Shown here: positions 4,559 to 5,976 of the stretch, one piece after another
How positions within the stretch are numbered: the first letter of the stretch is position 1
Layout: each line of letters begins with the position of its first letter
Source of the DNA: DASUTW01 sp035513995
Lineage (GTDB): Bacteria; Actinomycetota; UBA4738; CALAEC01
DNA length: 5,976 nucleotides
Reading direction: 5' to 3'
Assembly: GCA_035513995.1 (NCBI GenBank)
Contig: DATKBL010000071.1
Span: 1-5,976 of the forward strand
Notes under the pieces: generated by a model
What the model was told of the DNA's origin: nothing
Seen by the model: the letters and a program-made list of their open reading frames with translations, nothing else
The model's database searches: none
Translations under genes and position numbers: made by a program

Positions 4559-5976
4559 ATGAAGCCCCGTCGGCCACTCCGCGGCCCGTTCCTTTACCTC
4601 CTGCTCGTGCTCGGCGCGCTGTGGCTCTTTCTCTGGATGGGCGACCGCGGGCCCGAGGCCGTCGAGCTGTCGTTCACCGAGCTCGAGCAGATCGCCGCCG
4701 AGGGCGCGGTGGTGTCGGCCGAGTTCATGGAGCGCGACCAGCGCGTCGAGGGCGAGCTCGCGAGCGGCGATCGCTACACTGCCACCTACCCGGCCGAGTA
4801 CCAGGACGACCTGGTCGAGGAGCTGATGCAGAGCGGCGTGGAGGTCTCCGCCAACCCCCAGCCCGATCCCGTCCTCCTCCGGATCCTCAACTTCCTGCCC
4901 CTGCTCCTGATCTTCGGACTCATCGTCTGGATCTTCATGCAGCAGAGCGGAGGCGGCGGGGGCTCACGCGTGATGTCGTTCGGGAGGGCGAAGGCCCGGC
5001 AGGTCACCAAGGACATGCCCAAGACGACCTTCGAGGACGTGGCCGGTGTCGAGGAGGCGATCGAGGAGCTGCACGAGGTCAAGGAGTTCCTGGAGAACCC
5101 GAAGAAGTTCGAGGCGATGGGGGCGAAGATCCCCAAGGGTGTCCTGCTGTTCGGGCCGCCGGGGACCGGCAAGACGCTGCTGGCCAGGGCGGTGGCCGGC
5201 GAGGCGGGTGTGCCGTTCTTCTCCATCTCGGGCTCGGACTTCGTCGAGATGTTCGTGGGCGTCGGCGCCGCGCGGGTGCGCGACCTCTTCCAGCAGGCGA
5301 AGGAGAGCGCGCCGGCGATCGTGTTCATCGACGAGATCGACGCGGTGGGCCGTCACCGCGGGGCCGGCCTGGGGGGCGGGCACGACGAGCGCGAGCAGAC
5401 CCTGAACCAGCTCCTCGTCGAGATGGACGGCTTCGACGCGCAGACCGGGGTGATCCTGATGGCCGGGACGAACCGCCCCGACATCCTCGACCCCGCGCTG
5501 CTGCGGCCGGGCCGCTTCGACCGCCAGATCGTCGTGGACTTCCCCGATCTCAACGGGCGGAAGGGCATCCTCGACGTGCACTCCCGGGGGAAGCCGCTGG
5601 CGAAGGAGGTCAGCCTCGACGACATCGCCAAGCAGACGCCGGGGTTCACCGGCGCCGACCTCGCCAACCTGATGAACGAGGCCGCGCTCCTCGGCGCGCG
5701 CCGCGGCAAGAAGGAGATCACCAAGTCCGAGCTTGAGGAAGCGATCGACCGGGTGCTGATGGGCCCGGAGAAGAAGACCCGGCTGATCTCCGACAAGGAG
5801 AAGCGGGTCATCGCCTACCACGAGGCGGGGCACGCGCTGGTCGGGTTCGCGCATCCCGACGTGGACCCGGTCCACAAGGTCACGGTGATCCCGCGTGGGC
5901 GCGCCGGCGGCTACACCCTCGTGCTTCCCACCGAGGACCGGATGCTGAACACGCGCTCGGAGCTCCTGGGGCAGCT
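4559..5976 (+). CDS. ftsH: ATP-dependent zinc metalloprotease FtsH, 3'-partial
   Basis: FtsH is a hexameric membrane-anchored AAA+ protease that extracts and degrades damaged membrane proteins and selected regulators. The window shows 472 residues before it runs off the edge; bacterial family members are usually about 600-760. In order: a basic N-terminus, TM1 at about 11-27, an extracytoplasmic domain at about 28-104, TM2 at about 109-127, and a Gly-rich linker with a basic patch. The AAA+ module follows, with Walker A GPPGTGKT at 199-206, pore loop MFVG at 231-234, Walker B IVFIDEID at 254-261, and second region of homology RPGRFDRQ with R319 and R322 as arginine-finger candidates. The M41 zinc site HEAGH is at 421-425. 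The third zinc ligand, expected further downstream, is outside the window. No frameshift or missing key residue is seen. ATG 4559 follows AAGGAG; ATG 4532 would add nine residues. Own promoter elements lie upstream. Identification is certain. Confidence 0.98.
   Translation, partial: MKPRRPLRGPFLYLLLVLGALWLFLWMGDRGPEAVELSFTELEQIAAEGAVVSAEFMERDQRVEGELASGDRYTATYPAEYQDDLVEELMQSGVEVSANPQPDPVLLRILNFLPLLLIFGLIVWIFMQQSGGGGGSRVMSFGRAKARQVTKDMPKTTFEDVAGVEEAIEELHEVKEFLENPKKFEAMGAKIPKGVLLFGPPGTGKTLLARAVAGEAGVPFFSISGSDFVEMFVGVGAARVRDLFQQAKESAPAIVFIDEIDAVGRHRGAGLGGGHDEREQTLNQLLVEMDGFDAQTGVILMAGTNRPDILDPALLRPGRFDRQIVVDFPDLNGRKGILDVHSRGKPLAKEVSLDDIAKQTPGFTGADLANLMNEAALLGARRGKKEITKSELEEAIDRVLMGPEKKTRLISDKEKRVIAYHEAGHALVGFAHPDVDPVHKVTVIPRGRAGGYTLVLPTEDRMLNTRSELLGQ

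Noticed and set aside
3961..5736. 591-residue open frame on the + strand
   Set aside because: It is antisense to the MFS gene and out of frame with ftsH, whose true frame carries all AAA+ and M41 motifs. Composition is Arg/Gly/Pro-rich and patternless.

Overview
The window looks like a chromosomal housekeeping locus of a GC-rich bacterium, most likely an actinobacterium (Actinomycetota). The evidence is the very high GC content, frequent GTG starts, and the gene order: Zincin_2/DUF2342 metallopeptidase, then tilS, hpt and ftsH. That order matches the mycobacterial neighbourhood Rv3626c-Rv3625c-Rv3624c, with ftsH nearby. The class cannot be fixed from the sequence. A deep-branching lineage such as Acidimicrobiia or Nitriliruptoria is a guess.

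Layout. (1) Positions 1-559 hold the 3' part of a gene that begins before the window. It encodes a membrane-anchored protein with a long Pro/Ala/Glu/Lys-rich repeat linker and a conserved-looking charged C-terminal helix. (2) Positions 563-1606 encode a zinc-dependent metallopeptidase-like protein. (3) Positions 1608-2642 encode tilS, tRNA(Ile) lysidine synthetase. (4) Positions 2639-3241 encode hpt, hypoxanthine(-guanine) phosphoribosyltransferase. These four genes run on the + strand with gaps of 3 bp and 1 bp and then a 4-bp overlap, so they look like one translationally coupled operon. (5) Positions 4428-3220 on the - strand encode a 12-TM-type MFS exporter whose 3' end overlaps the 3' end of hpt by 22 bp. 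(6) Positions 4429-4558 form a 130-bp divergent promoter region. (7) From 4559 to the window edge, on the + strand, lies the first 472 codons of ftsH, the membrane AAA+ zinc protease.

How they fit together. TilS (AUA decoding), Hpt (purine salvage) and FtsH (membrane protein quality control) are a classic linked set. Here an antisense MFS gene separates hpt from ftsH, so ftsH probably depends on its own promoter in the divergent region. That region contains a leaderless-type promoter for the MFS gene, an extended -10 for ftsH, and a 10-bp direct repeat with one copy associated with each promoter.

I found no mobile element, CRISPR array, RNA gene or clear new biological system. The most unusual points are the repeat-rich protein at the start of the operon, the MFS gene splitting hpt from ftsH with an overlapping tail, and the possible operator pair between the MFS gene and ftsH.
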